A stretch of DNA of 64,000 nucleotides from Paragordius varius (lineage: Eukaryota > Nematomorpha). The position numbers were made by a program, and so were the translations under genes. The stretch is from positions 6,448,001-6,512,000 of the forward strand of contig OZ176052.1 of NCBI GenBank assembly GCA_964247055.1, given 5' to 3'. Positions 36,501 to 47,936 of the stretch are shown in pieces; position 1 is the first letter of the stretch, and every line of letters starts with the position of its first letter. Under the pieces are notes generated by a model. It saw only the letters and a list, made by a program, of their open reading frames with translations. It had not been told where the DNA came from and made no database searches.

Positions 36501-37167
36501 GTAGTTTATTTTAATATTATAGAATTAATCATAAGTAATAACCATTTCATTAAATGTGATAAGTATTAGTTTTAAACTATTTTTAATTTTTATTATCGTA
36601 TCTAATTTACTGAGTGTTTCATTTTGATAAACATACTTGTGATTGAAATGGACACAACCGCATAATTTTTATTAACAATGTAATAGCAACTATAGGCAAA
36701 GATTTACCATGGACATATTTAACTGATGATGATTGTCTGAGGAGTGTAGTTTTAAGGCCTTTCGTTACGCGAGATTTTATGACAGGCATTGCCGCCATAC
36801 CTGGTATTCATATCAGCCATGAGGTATATAATTAATTTGTTTTTCAATTTTATTAAACGAAAAGTTGAGTCGAAAAAATATGGTAAATGATAAAATCTTT
36901 TAAATTCAATAAAAATTTTGTCATTTAAATAAGTTAAATGAAAACTTAATGATAAATTTTAAGAACTTAGACTAAACTTTTAAATCTTAAACAATTTAAT
37001 ATATTTAGGAAAATAACCTTTCATTAATATTTTGATTAATTTTTTTTATATTAATTAATTAGTGTTTGGATGAAATGGTGGAAAAATTGACTTACACCAC
37101 TGAAGGAATATCAAGAGTTTTGTATGATCTTACATCCAAACCACCCGGTACCACTGAATGGGAATAA
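25131..37167 (+). CDS. GMPS: GMP synthase (glutamine-hydrolysing), enlarged
   Basis: Converts XMP to GMP with ATP and glutamine. 22 exons: 25131-25181, 25213-25431, 25458-25555, 25618-25721, 26905-27098, 27442-27610, 28574-28816, 29756-29890, 30476-30607, 30899-31135, 31873-32030, 32570-32630, 32713-32825, 33850-33955, 34304-34431, 34638-34787, 35204-35494, 35774-35910, 36043-36263, 36363-36482, 36696-36823, 37063-37167. Product 1099 aa; human 693. Glutaminase domain: [17 protein letters not shown] (Cys86), QYHVEV (His172, Glu174; the usual Pro is Val). ATP-pyrophosphatase: SGGVDSS at 226-232, then [26 protein letters not shown]. Dimerisation domain to [11 protein letters not shown]. Large insertions: residues about 280-528 (exons 7-10, Cys-rich patches), about 780-880 (Ser/Thr/Pro-rich), and shorter ones at 955-985 and 1005-1030. 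Introns 1 and 2 are 31 and 26 nt. Confidence 0.97.
26537..26802. mobile_element. Tc1/mariner-like MITE (copy b)
   Basis: The left end acagtaaaaattgaaattat matches the 39232 copy; the right end contains attatgtctgtata. It lies in intron 4 of GMPS. Confidence 0.55.
27346..27373. repeat. (AT)n microsatellite
   Basis: AT dinucleotide run in intron 5 of GMPS. Confidence 0.9.
28111..28364. repeat. Fold-back element, family F1 (copy d)
   Basis: TACCATTTACAATTCAAATT at left; two gggtgaatttg-type units and GTAAATGGTA at right; TA flanks. It lies in GMPS intron 6. Confidence 0.85.
28953..29292. mobile_element. hAT-like MITE, family H2, with perfect target duplication
   Basis: A 340-bp element flanked by the perfect 8-bp duplication CTCTATTT (28945-28952 and 29293-29300). 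The left terminus is CAGGGCTTATATGGGTCGCG; the reverse complement of the right is CAGGGCTTCTTAAACTTTTG, both followed by a GACCCCATTT motif. Non-autonomous; it lies in GMPS intron 7. An open frame running through its right half is not a gene. Confidence 0.9.
31283..31581. repeat. Fold-back element, family F1 (copy e)
   Basis: TACCATTTACAGGTCAAATT at left; four gggtgaatttgaattgtt-type units at right; the extreme right end is decayed (gtaaatatat). It lies in GMPS intron 10. Confidence 0.8.
32115..32276. mobile_element. Short MITE, family K (copy a)
   Basis: Inverted termini: cacagtagtgtatggaaaaa at left and ttttccatacactactgaat at right, with flanking parts that match the copy at 38985. About 160 bp. 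It lies in GMPS intron 11. Confidence 0.7.
33079..33333. repeat. Fold-back element, family F1 (copy f), nested
   Basis: TACCATTTACAATTACAAAT at left; three gggtgaatttgaattgttt-type units and GTAAATGGTA at right; TA flanks; inside the hAT MITE at 33014-33627. Confidence 0.85.
33439..33501. repeat. (AT)n(TG)n compound microsatellite
   Basis: Run of TA dinucleotides passing into TG dinucleotides near 33485, inside the hAT MITE. Confidence 0.95.
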
Positions 37168-37920
37168 TTTTTTGTATGTGCGTTGCGCAACACATAATTA
37201 CTTTTTTAACAATAACGTACAAATGTGGAAATTAGTGATTATGAAATCGATATTATTGATTGATTCATAATTTGCATATACATATATATATTTGTGTGCG
37301 CCGCCGCTGTTATGTCTATTTTTTAAATAAAATTTTGCCATTTTTTTCCTTTCATTATATTTTTATCACTCCTTAATGTGATTAATATTTTATCTTTTTG
37401 TAATATATTAAATTAAAACAAAGCATTTTTAAATATTTTATCAAATATGTATCTCGCCATTGGTTGTCTTTGAGAGTAAGAAAGAGTGTGCAATTTCTTT
37501 ATTATTAAACTATTTGGAGGTTTCATATATATATTTGAACCATTATAACTATATTTTACATATGAAATATATGCCGTGGACATAATATTAAAATATGTGT
37601 GCGTGTTACAATACATATATAGTATGCGATATTTGGCCCAAAATACGTACATTACATAATATTTACACACTGAATTTGTAAATTAAATTTATATTATTTT
37701 ATAGTTTTAACATAAAAATGATTGATTTTTGCCCACAAAAAACTAAAGTTTCTAAGGAATATATCTATCAACTAATCAACATATATTAATTGGTCATATA
37801 TGGAGCGATTGTCTAATGGTAATTATAAAAAATATAGAGCACATTGTGAGAGTATCTTTTACACATAATTTGTTATATATAAAACAAACACCTTATTGAA
37901 AATTATTAATAATTATACAA
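37168..37920. other. Convergent intergenic gap, GMPS / OGFOD1
   Basis: About 750 bp holding the two 3' ends. Otherwise AT-rich with no coding signal; open frames on - here show no family match and no splice logic. Confidence 0.5.
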
Positions 37921-40106
37921 CTAATCGCACCTGGTTTCGGGTGATTCAAAATAATTGAAAAATATTTGATAAAACGCTCTACATTCTTTGGCTTTTCCGC
38001 TGGGCGAGGAGTCCACTGTATTGTCAATTTTACTTTTTTTGTTGTTATCCATTTTAGAAGTTTCAGTTGTAGGCGCCGTTTTCCGTTTTTCACATTTATG
38101 ATTGATATATTTAACAAAATGAACTAATCCTTCATCATTGTAAACCAATGCCAGGGAATTTGGGTAGGGATTAATGCATAACAACTATCAATTATGCATC
38201 ATATTAATAAACGTTGAATATCAACAGGATATTTATATCTTAATATTTTGCAACCGTATTACATTAATTTATTTCTTACGATTGTCATCAATAAAAATTA
38301 ATATATATGTAATGTAAAACCAGATTCAAAATGTGATTTCGATCTGATAACGCCTAATCAAAATAAGTCATTTTAATAAAATTAACGAGTGCTAAAATAT
38401 GCCTATTAAAAAAGTTAAAAATTCGATTGGATGATGAAATGATCAAGCAAATAATTCGGTTGTCTAATGAAATTATAAGGCCTTAATAATTGATCACATT
38501 GAATTGATTGTGATAATATTTATTAACGATATTTAATTGAAAAAAAGACATTAAAAATTACAGGCTCTTCCTCGTCCGGATCAATGTAAACCATCTGACC
38601 ACCATATTCTGGATCCCAACCTAGACACACAAAGTAGAGTCTAATGCTTAAAGCTAATCAAAATTAACCGGAAATCTCTTAAAATTCATAGTTAATGATA
38701 AAGGATCTTAGGTTTGTAAAAAACATATATACACTTGCATTTGTCAATACATCAAAATGGATGTAAAATAGTGTTGCATTTAACAAAGTACATTTATAAT
38801 GGTGGATTATAAAGCAAAAGACTTTTTACACAAAGATTATAAGGATTTAAACCACAAACTACTTAATATTCAATTGTTGGGGATCGATTATGAAGTAATT
38901 GATGATTGTGACCGCTTATATATATTTTACAAATATTTTAAGATTCGTTATTACAGGATGCTTTTAATCATTGCTCAATTCACACTATAGTAGGGCAATT
39001 TGCAACACAAAAGTGTATGGAAAAAAAGAAAGGAAATATTTCAACTTCTTGTTTTCCATACACTACTGTGTTGCGAATCGCTCACTATAGTTTGAAATAC
39101 GCAACCATTAAAATGCACACTGTAATATATATTTAATACTTTTATAACCAATTTAAATGGTTATTATCATTTTGTTTGTTTTATTTAATAAAACATCTCT
39201 TTATTTAAGGTGAGGAAGACTAGACTGCATTTACAGTTAAAACTGAAATTATACGGACAAAAAGTAAAAATATAAGGACAAATATTTTTTTCAAAAGGCA
39301 ACCATACTTTTAAAAATTACATTTTTTTTCATATAAATGATAATTTTACAATTATAATATATATAATTGATTTGTTACCAATATACATCTCTATTTTATA
39401 CTTTGTTCTTTAAAACACTGAGTTATAACTAAAAAAATCTAGATTTAAAAAGTATGATTGTCTTTTAGATAAAAATATTTGTCTTATTTTAACGTTTTGT
39501 CCGTATAATTTCAAGTTTCACTGTATATGCGGTTAAATCGGTTATTATGTTTGAAGCGGTCAAATACCAAATCCTATATAAAATATAGTTGTCAACGTTG
39601 GCGAATGTGAAAGCTTTCATGGGTCCTATACATTTTAATCTTATGACCCTTTGAAAAGGATATTAGAGTAATTGAAGTCAGTAATCCCAAAAAATGATGG
39701 ATTTAGCCCAATATCATGAGGTATAAAAAATTGAATATGAAACTGCTGTGGGGTAAAAACTATCCCAATATCTAATTTATACAGACAAAGCAAATATTTT
39801 TCAAAAAGAGTCGGCCGTATATTTTAAACCTTGATTTTTTAAATAAAACTCATTGTTTTAAATTGGTAATACGATCAATTAAATATTTAAAAATTGTAAT
39901 TAATGTATATAAAAAAATTAAGGTTTAAGAAAAGAGGCTTTTAAAAAAAATTGTTTTAAAGTTTTTATGTTTTGTCTGTATAATTTAAATTTTTCCAATT
40001 TAATATATTGTATAAATGGCCCCTTTTGAATTTACCCCAATATCATAGGTATTAAAGTTAATCAAAATAAAATTCCCAAAAACTTAATTAAGCGTTAATT
40101 GCATAA

Positions 40107-40164
<58 letters not shown>

Positions 40165-43100
40165 CACACCCAGCATAAAAACACAGATTGAGCGATCTCT
40201 GATCCAATTCATTGGATGAATCATTCAATAGCGTGTAATCACCCGCTCTAAATTTCCGGACTTCAAAATGAAATCTTGTCCCATAATCTTCTTCACCATC
40301 TGCTAAACATATATAATTAATTTAATGAGAATAAAATCCAAATTTAGATCAAAAAATTAAATTTAATCCAAATTTAAAAATTTATCGTAATAATCGCCGA
40401 AATAGATAGCCGTTAAATTTTGTAAAAATTTAAAAGTAATTGTGATATAATCTATAACTAATACAATTAGTTATATGTAAACGATCTACTGAAAACATAA
40501 CAATTTAATAATAGTTAAATATATCAATCGATCTATATATTATGATATTACAAATACATCTGTGAGTTAATATATTTTTAATTTTTTGTCAAAAAGCCCT
40601 ATAATAAAAAATAAGAAATTTTTGAGTGATTATATCCGACTTAATGTACTTTTGGTTGTGTCAGCAGGTTTTGGTTCTTCCTCAACGATTGCCTTTTCCA
40701 CGTGGATTTCCGTTTCTGTTTTTATATCATCGGGCTTCCCCAAAGAATCGGTTTCCATTGCATTGCTATCTTTTTTCTGTTAATGTTTTGTCAAATTTCA
40801 CGTTAAAATTAATTTTTATTAAGTCATATATTAACAAAATAAATATATTTTTTTATGTGAAAAGATATAATATATAAGCTATTCCACAAAAACATACATG
40901 TTTTCTGCGATCTATACTCTCTTTTCTTTTAGCTGAATATCGCGTAGATTTCCCTTCCGAGTGCGAATCACCAGACATTTCTAATAAATAATTTTTTTGA
41001 TATATAATTTAAATTTTTGCGATTTTTATTAAAGCAAACTATAATATTAAAGCAAAAAAAAGGCTTCAAAATGAATCGAAAAGGTATTAGAATTTTCATT
41101 ATTTTATGATATAGTATAAAAATTTCGGTTTTTATTAAAAAAATGACAACCTTCACCATTAACGCTTTCTGGTTTTTCATCAGCTGATGTGGAGAGGGGA
41201 TGTAAATTTAAGCCTGTCATGTTGGCCAAAATGAGAAACATGGCTTCTGAACCAAACAATGTTGAAGCTTGACGAATCGTATTTACGGCTTTTTTGCTTT
41301 CTTCATTCAATTGTTGGTATAGGGAATTCTAAATTATGATTTTTCGGTTTAATATTTTTTTGGTAACGATAGTAGTATAAAATTTAATTCCTACAAAAGA
41401 TAAACTTATGTTTTTAGATGTTTTTATAATAATTAGGGTACGTTACATTTTTATCCAAAGATATAAATATTTTAAGGAAAAACAGTTACTATTTAAAAAA
41501 TCGTTTTAGTTTATTTAAATAGTATGGCCAAAACGATTCTGATTTTCATAAAAAACTACTCGTTACCGAATTTATATGCCCTGGTCCATACCAAGACGAT
41601 CATATATACATCTCGTAATCATAAGCAAACAGGAAAAATGTACATTAAAAAATAAAGTATCTGAAATTAAGTAAATCCACAAAAAAGTATAAATTGAGGC
41701 TAAATTATAACTTATTTATCAAAATATTTTGATGTTAAAAGAAAAATAACTTTTTGAAATCACATGTGTACTTACTTCGCTAATTTTTTGGTTAGGGTTA
41801 TCAAAGGGACTCGGTTCAATATTTGTGTCTTGAGCTTGTTTGTTGCCATCCAACAACGGTTTAATATTTAATAAATTTGAATTAACAACCATGTAACTCC
41901 TATTAATTAAATAAGCCAAAATTTATTCTATACATTCTGTCAATAAGTTTTTTAACCTATTTTAGATTTTAAACGTATTATTTATGGATGTAAATACAAT
42001 TTATTTATTAAATTTATTAGTAAATAAAAAATTGGATTGACTCTACATTTATACGATTAAAGAGTCACATATATAAAATATCGTCACACCAAAAAGGCCT
42101 TAAAGGCGATTTTAAATATTATCTTAATAATTTTATTAAAAATGACAATATCAAAAATAGTAATCAAAGAAATAAATTAAGACCGTTAAATATATATATC
42201 ACAAAATAGGTTTTATAAATAATTAACGAATTACATAAAAAATAGTATTGTTTATTCCTTATAAAATAAAAAAATTCCAAATATAACATCCATTTAATAT
42301 AAGTAAAAAATCTTAAATGATAGTTATATTAATAGTTAGAATTCAGAAGTAATTAGTAAAAATGAACCTTTTAAAACGGGGACCCTTAACCTCCCAACAA
42401 GCGTCTGGAAGGGCATCTAAAGCCTTAATCAAATCGTCGTATCTGTCCTCGTTAAGAAAAGAAGTCAAATTAATTTCGGATGTTTCACAAAATGTTTGTT
42501 GGATACGGCTAATAGTTTTTTCATCCAAATAACTTGGATTTATCCAATCGTATATGCAATCCTCCTTAAAAATTGAACAAAATATATTCCTATAAAATCC
42601 ATCGTATTTTAAGGGCCTGGCCAGAAAACTAGGACCGAAAACTATTGATTTTTGGGGGCTGTTTTGGAATCAAAAACCGTTCGGTTTCCACAATACATAA
42701 AATGAAGTTGTATATTAAACAGCAAAATATATGTAAGGTATTTATAGATGATTTATAAAAAGTTATATATTTATATGCTATAAAAGTTTTGTTAAAGGAA
42801 AATTAATTACATAATCCAAGGTATTTCTAGATATAACCAACTCCTAACATAGATATAAAGTTTTGGAACATCAATTATTCTTCAAACAATGTTGCGTTAT
42901 TATAGTAATTATTAAGAAAAAGATGAATGGCCTTAGATATCCGAGAAACTGAAATAACTTAGCGGAAGCTGTATCTGATAAAAACCCAGATAAAAAAACT
43001 TTATAGACACGTTTTTAATAGAACACACTCCCTTGATACATTATTTTAGCATATGGTGAACATGGTAGATATAATTATTAATTGGAAATATGTAAACTCC

Positions 43101-44564
43101 GGCAAAAATCAAATTTATCTATCTATAAATTTTCGTTCAAGACAAGTAAAAGTTTTCATGTTAAAAATATTTTATGGTTTGCTTACATGGAAAAACAAAA
43201 CGATATAGGGTTGACTTAGAGATAAACATTTGAATAATTAAACCAAATAGAAAGAATAATTATTTTATTATAAATGTGTTTACTTCAATAGGTAATGGTT
43301 TAACCATATCAACAGGAAAATATATAGAGGGCAAATGAAGTAACAAAGGTTTTTCTCCATGAAACCAACCCGAAACTGTCAATCGATCCTTGCCTTCTAC
43401 CTTTAATTCTGACACCTTTTAATAAATAATTTAAAAAATTAAATGCGACGAAATCAATAAAAGCAATTTCTTCAATTAAAATTCAAAATTTTAAGAGCAT
43501 AACATGATTATCTAGCCAAATTTAGCTATCAAAATTAATATTTATCGCGTAATTTATAAAATTTATAATACAAATTTCTAAACACTTTGCCACTTTTATA
43601 AAATATATATTTAAAATGCGATAATTTAAATTGATTATTTCGTTCTTGCTAAAAGCCAATAATAATGCTCATGTGCATGCTATCTGTAAATATTAAATAA
43701 AAAGATAGCAATGTATACTTACATATTGTCTATAATAAATAATTACAATTTTTAAAAGGCGGTATATTCTTATATAACAAATTAGTTTTACTTGATGGAA
43801 AGATTTGTCAGACACTTCAAATAAAACAAGTTGATTCCAAGTTGGCAAATATTCAGTTACAATGGCATCCGGTTGATTTTGATCATTAAGACCAAACAGA
43901 CCAAGCAATCCACCATAACTGGCTTCCCAGGGTTCCGGATTTAAATATAAAATGAAAGCAAATCTACGACTTTCACTTTGATCATCATGACACAACAAAA
44001 CATCTATCAATATAATATATAATTATTTGAGTCGTTAAAATTATTTTAAAAAAGAAATAAAACTGTAAGAATGATAATTTATATTAATCAATACAGATAA
44101 AAAAATTTTACCACTGTAATTATATTTGGCAGCAAAGATATCAATTTTATCGCTTAATGGAGTTTTGGTAATACGGTTTACTAATTTTCTAAAATCTTGA
44201 TAAACTGTATTTCTAAAATTTATGTCGGTAAATAACTTTAATTGTTCCAGATTGCTTGAATTTAATGTCATAAGGTCTTTCGACTAGAATGTTAAAAATA
44301 ATATACTTGACTAAAACGATATAGATCATTATCTTTATTTAAATAATTTAATGTCTTTAATTCATTACACAAACTATTTAGAAAATTGGCGTCATTAATA
44401 AAATTTTTGAACACATAATGAGGGAAGGGTAATTCGTGGTATTCAATATCCTCACCTATGATTAAAATAAAAATTTTACCAATAAATCCATTATTTTTTG
44501 TAGATATTTTCTGAGTCACAGAATTAATAAAGTTTTCATCGTAAAATAAAGGATTTAAAGCCAT
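37921..44564 (-). CDS. OGFOD1: OGFOD1-type prolyl 3-hydroxylase (Tpa1 family)
   Basis: An Fe(II)/2-oxoglutarate dioxygenase; the family hydroxylates a proline of ribosomal protein uS12 and tunes translation. Exons on -: 44564-44480, 44455-44307, 44283-44112, 44003-43792, 43415-43284, 42564-42368, 41899-41776, 41328-41151, 40980-40898, 40776-40650, 40302-40162, 38620-38562, 38184-37921; 640 aa, human 542. Catalytic domain: LLCHDD gives ligands His141 and Asp143, SFHQ gives His205, DRLTVSGWFHG gives the 2OG-binding Arg217, with the same 12-residue spacing as human His218/Arg230. Second, degenerate cupin domain: EDCIYDWINPSYLD, MFLILANMTGLNLH, DYTLLND, AGCEGWDPEYGG, NSLALVYNDEG. A charged linker of about 90 residues and a Lys-rich C-terminal insertion are extra. 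Introns 1 and 2 are 24 and 23 nt; intron 1 has no stop and is a multiple of three. Confidence 0.95.
38985..39090. mobile_element. Short MITE, family K (copy b)
   Basis: Inverted termini ctatagtagggcaatttgca and its counterpart near 39090 (tgcgaatcgctcactatag), with gtgtatggaaaa / ttttccatacac inside. It lies in OGFOD1 intron 11. Confidence 0.75.
39232..39525. mobile_element. Tc1/mariner-like MITE (copy c, best preserved)
   Basis: The left end TACAGTTAAAACTGAAATTA and the right end, reversed, TACAGTGAAACTTGAAATTA both continue into acggacaaaa. It is about 294 bp, and the inverted arms run almost to the centre. The ends fit TA-targeting Tc1/mariner-type MITEs. It lies in OGFOD1 intron 11. Confidence 0.85.
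39779..39993. mobile_element. Tc1/mariner-like MITE (copy d)
   Basis: Left tatacagacaaagcaaatat and right ttttgtctgtataatttaaa are inverted; the inner arms match the 39232 copy. The outer few bases are lost. Confidence 0.65.
40110..40161. repeat. (AT)n microsatellite forming an OGFOD1 5' splice site
   Basis: An AT run of about 50 bp that ends exactly at the border of OGFOD1 exon 10 (40302-40162). On the - strand the donor GT is immediately followed by the AT run. Confidence 0.9.
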
Positions 44565-44867
44565 ATATTTTCTGGCGTGATCTAGAGATTATTTAAATTC
44601 AGATGACTAAGTGAAAACAAACAAAATTGTAGTACGACAAGCATGTGTATATTTTTTTACTGATAGTTATACTGGGATGTTTTTACCTTGAGAGTTTTAT
44701 ATACATTGGGGTTATTTTTACAAAATATGTAAACATATTTGAGGGCAAAATTAACATATATTAATTTTAAATTAATATTTTTATATAATAAACATTAAGC
44801 CCGGTTGGTAGAGAATGGGTGACGTCCTTATCAGTTGAGTTATGAATGATCTTTTGCCCAACCTATG

Positions 44868-45460
44868 TTAACACTTGGATACAACACACTCATTTTAGTC
44901 CTTCGATTCAAATTGGGGTAGTTGAATACCCCAGGCCTGTCTAAAATCAAAAACTTTAAAAAGTATGGAAGCAATCGAAATCATGGCAAAATTTTGCACT
45001 TTTATAACATTAATAAACCGAAATATATAAAAAATTTTATTCAAAAATACTTGATATTACTTATTTTGAGTTAAAACTGAAAGGTAAAAATTTAGTCAAC
45101 GTGACATGTGTCAAATTGTAAAATTAAAAAATAATATAAAATAAACCGCTTTTCCTATTTCAATCAATGTTATATGTAATTTATATAAAAAATAAGCTAG
45201 TTTTACCCTTAAAATTAAATGCAGACGACATTTTGCAAAATTTTTGTAAAATAAAAATGGCGTCGAAGTAGTTTGAGATGGAACTTTTTTTTTCAAAACA
45301 AAATTTTATCAAGATATTTTGACATATTTATATAATATTTATTAAGATAGAAGCATAAATTTAAATTGGAACCGTTTCCTTCAGTAGTTTTTTAAAAATT
45401 TTAATTTAAATTTAGTCTGGGGTATTTAGATACCCCAATTTGAATCAAGTGTTAAATACG
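44868..45460. repeat. Palindromic-end repeat family P, copy C
   Basis: Begins ttaacacttggatacaacac and ends tcaagtgttaa. Near the left end is ggggtagttgaatacccc, near the right tggggtatttagatacccca, each able to form a hairpin. In the middle is a conserved tract, aaaatggcgtcgaagtagtt, also seen in copy D in reverse. Confidence 0.8.
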
Positions 45461-47366
45461 GGTTTATGAAAAATTCCAATCATCCAGAAATCAGTTTTTT
45501 AAGTTTTCCGAACGTGGATGTTTATAATTTAATAATGAAGTTTTTTATATGTTTTACGCAGTTGCCGAGAGTGACCGATTTTCTTTCTTGAATAAGTCCT
45601 TTTGCAAAAATAATAGCATTAGAATTCCGAATGAAATTTTTTTCTATTTTAAATTTTTAAGCTGTACACTGTAAAAATTCGAGTTGTTCATCATTTGTGT
45701 AGATTCCTTAGTTTTCCATCCTTCCAAAAATAGGTTTTTTTTGAAGAAAATGTTGGATTTGAAGCAATATTCTCAAAAACTTACACCATTAATAAACAAA
45801 TATACGATCTTAGACATTTCTAAAAGTGCCGTAGGTAACTGAGCCATTTTAATGTCAGCCCCTTAAAAATTTTGGTTTTCTAGCAATATACCAGAGAGTA
45901 GACATTAATGATTCAACAATGGATACATTTTTAAATATGCCCACGGAAAGCCATTTTCTTATTAGACCTTTGTTTATCCCAATCATTTCTAAAAGAGGAT
46001 AATCGCCAAATGTGTAGGTCCATCGAATCCTAGCATGTCAAAATTTGGCAAAAGCAGAAAACGCTTTTTTGAATTAATTTTTTTGGGGTGTTTAATCATT
46101 TTTACATTGCTAATACAAATATAAATAATTGATGAAAATGTGTGCATATTTGCATTCATTTCGCATAAGGAGCGCTTTCCCCATTTTTAAATCTAAAAAG
46201 CTCGCTTAAAAATATATTCAAAAAGTATCAGGGTGTAAGTTAAACAAAAAATATTTTTATAAACTTTGTATGCTTTGATAAAAAAAACATCAGTCTTTTG
46301 ACGTTTTTGCTGGACTTAATATACACTATCGTAGTTTCCAAAATCGAAAGCCTGTAATTAACGAACTTAATTTAAATCAAATACATCCGATTAATTTATC
46401 ATTTAATTTAAAATGAAAAACAAGAAATAACGAAAGTTTTTCCATTCTAACACCTGCGAAGGGTGATAAGGTGTTAATTTTTGCTCTATTCTTTAAGGTC
46501 TAAATTTTTTAAAACAATTTAAATGAGCTAATGCTTTAACCCTAAATCACAGAAATATAGCGATAAAAATATTTAATAAATTGTGAAATTAATTATTCGA
46601 CAGATATCTTTTGCAGACATTTTTGCCTGAAGCGATAAGAAAATCTTTTTTCACAATTCAATTTCGCTAAAGATTTCTATTGCAAAGATTTGTACGACTT
46701 CGATTTTTAATTTTTTTAAAGACAATATATATATTTAAGAAAAATTCTGTGGTGAGCAAATTTATCATCAAACTCTGATAGGATAAAAATGTTCGGGCGC
46801 ATCTTCAGTGCCTTTAAGTATGCATCTGTCGAAAATAGCTAAAATTCAACTATAAAACAAAAGATAAATGAAAATTGGTTTTTAATTATAATCTAGCCCA
46901 TATAGTTATTTTTTATCGCGGAACGGCTTTTTTGCGTTTATTCAAAGATTCTAGTCCATTTCTACGCGTTTTTAAATTTTCAAACTATAAAAATTATATC
47001 ATAAATTAAAACAAAGGTAGATATACTTCTAAAAATCTTCAAATTATATAGATTCAAGTGTCATTCGATATTCAGCACTGACCACAAAAGTGGACGAATA
47101 TTTTTAAATAGCTGGTAAACCCCAAAACCAATATTATTATGAAATTACTTATATAGTTTTTATCAGAAATATTACAGAATGTATTTCTATGATCCCCGAT
47201 TTAGTAATTTGTGTATATAGATTATTCATTTCATTCTAATTTTTTCATTTATATGTAGATGAGAAACTTTAATTATATTCAAGTCATTCATTATATTCTG
47301 GAATTATTTTTTGCATTTGCCGAGGACATTCGCTAAAACAAAAAGAGATTAAAAAGATCAAAAAAT

Positions 47367-47400
<34 letters not shown>

Positions 47401-47754
47401 TTATACAGTGAAATTTAATTATATAACGGATCAAGAGCATCAAACTAATATATATTTTTCCACATATCCCTTTTTTAACTTTTTTAAATTAAAATTCGAC
47501 ACTATATTTTCTGTTATTAAATTTATCTAGCTAGCTTAGCTATATATCTAAATTAGAGTGCACTTTGTCCAAACCAACAGCTACCAATAACTATAATGAT
47601 GAGTTAGTGAAGTTCCCTTGGGACTTTTTTTATAAAATAGGTTTTTTATTTCAATGAATGACAATGTGTTTGTAGAGGTATCACACATATAAATATATAC
47701 CATGCTGAAGTGATTGTTTATTAATAGTAAAGGCTCTATTTTTCGGTAGTTTTA

Positions 47755-47936
47755 TAGTGGCGTATGGCATAAAATAATGTTAGTCCATAAAAGTAAAAAA
47801 AAAATATTCCTTTTAAAAAAACAGCCCTAGTTGTATGATAGACATATCCATAATATCCCCTTGTTTTTTTAAAAAAAACCTTTTAACATTTTTTATTCTT
47901 TTATGGACTAACATTGTTTTGTGCCATACGCTAATG
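47755..47936. mobile_element. Short MITE, family L
   Basis: Inverted termini: gcgtatggcataaaataatg with ttagtccataaaag at left, matched by ttttatggactaacattgtt and gccatacgc at right. About 180 bp. An open frame on - (48160-47813) overlaps it and is not a gene. Confidence 0.75.

Noticed and set aside
38799-38990. Small open frame on + starting MVDYKAKDF
   Set aside because: Lies in OGFOD1 intron 11 and runs into MITE K; no family similarity seen.
44795-44865. tRNA-like stretch (cccggttggtagag...cccaacc)
   Set aside because: No proper A and B boxes and no acceptor stem or cloverleaf could be drawn.
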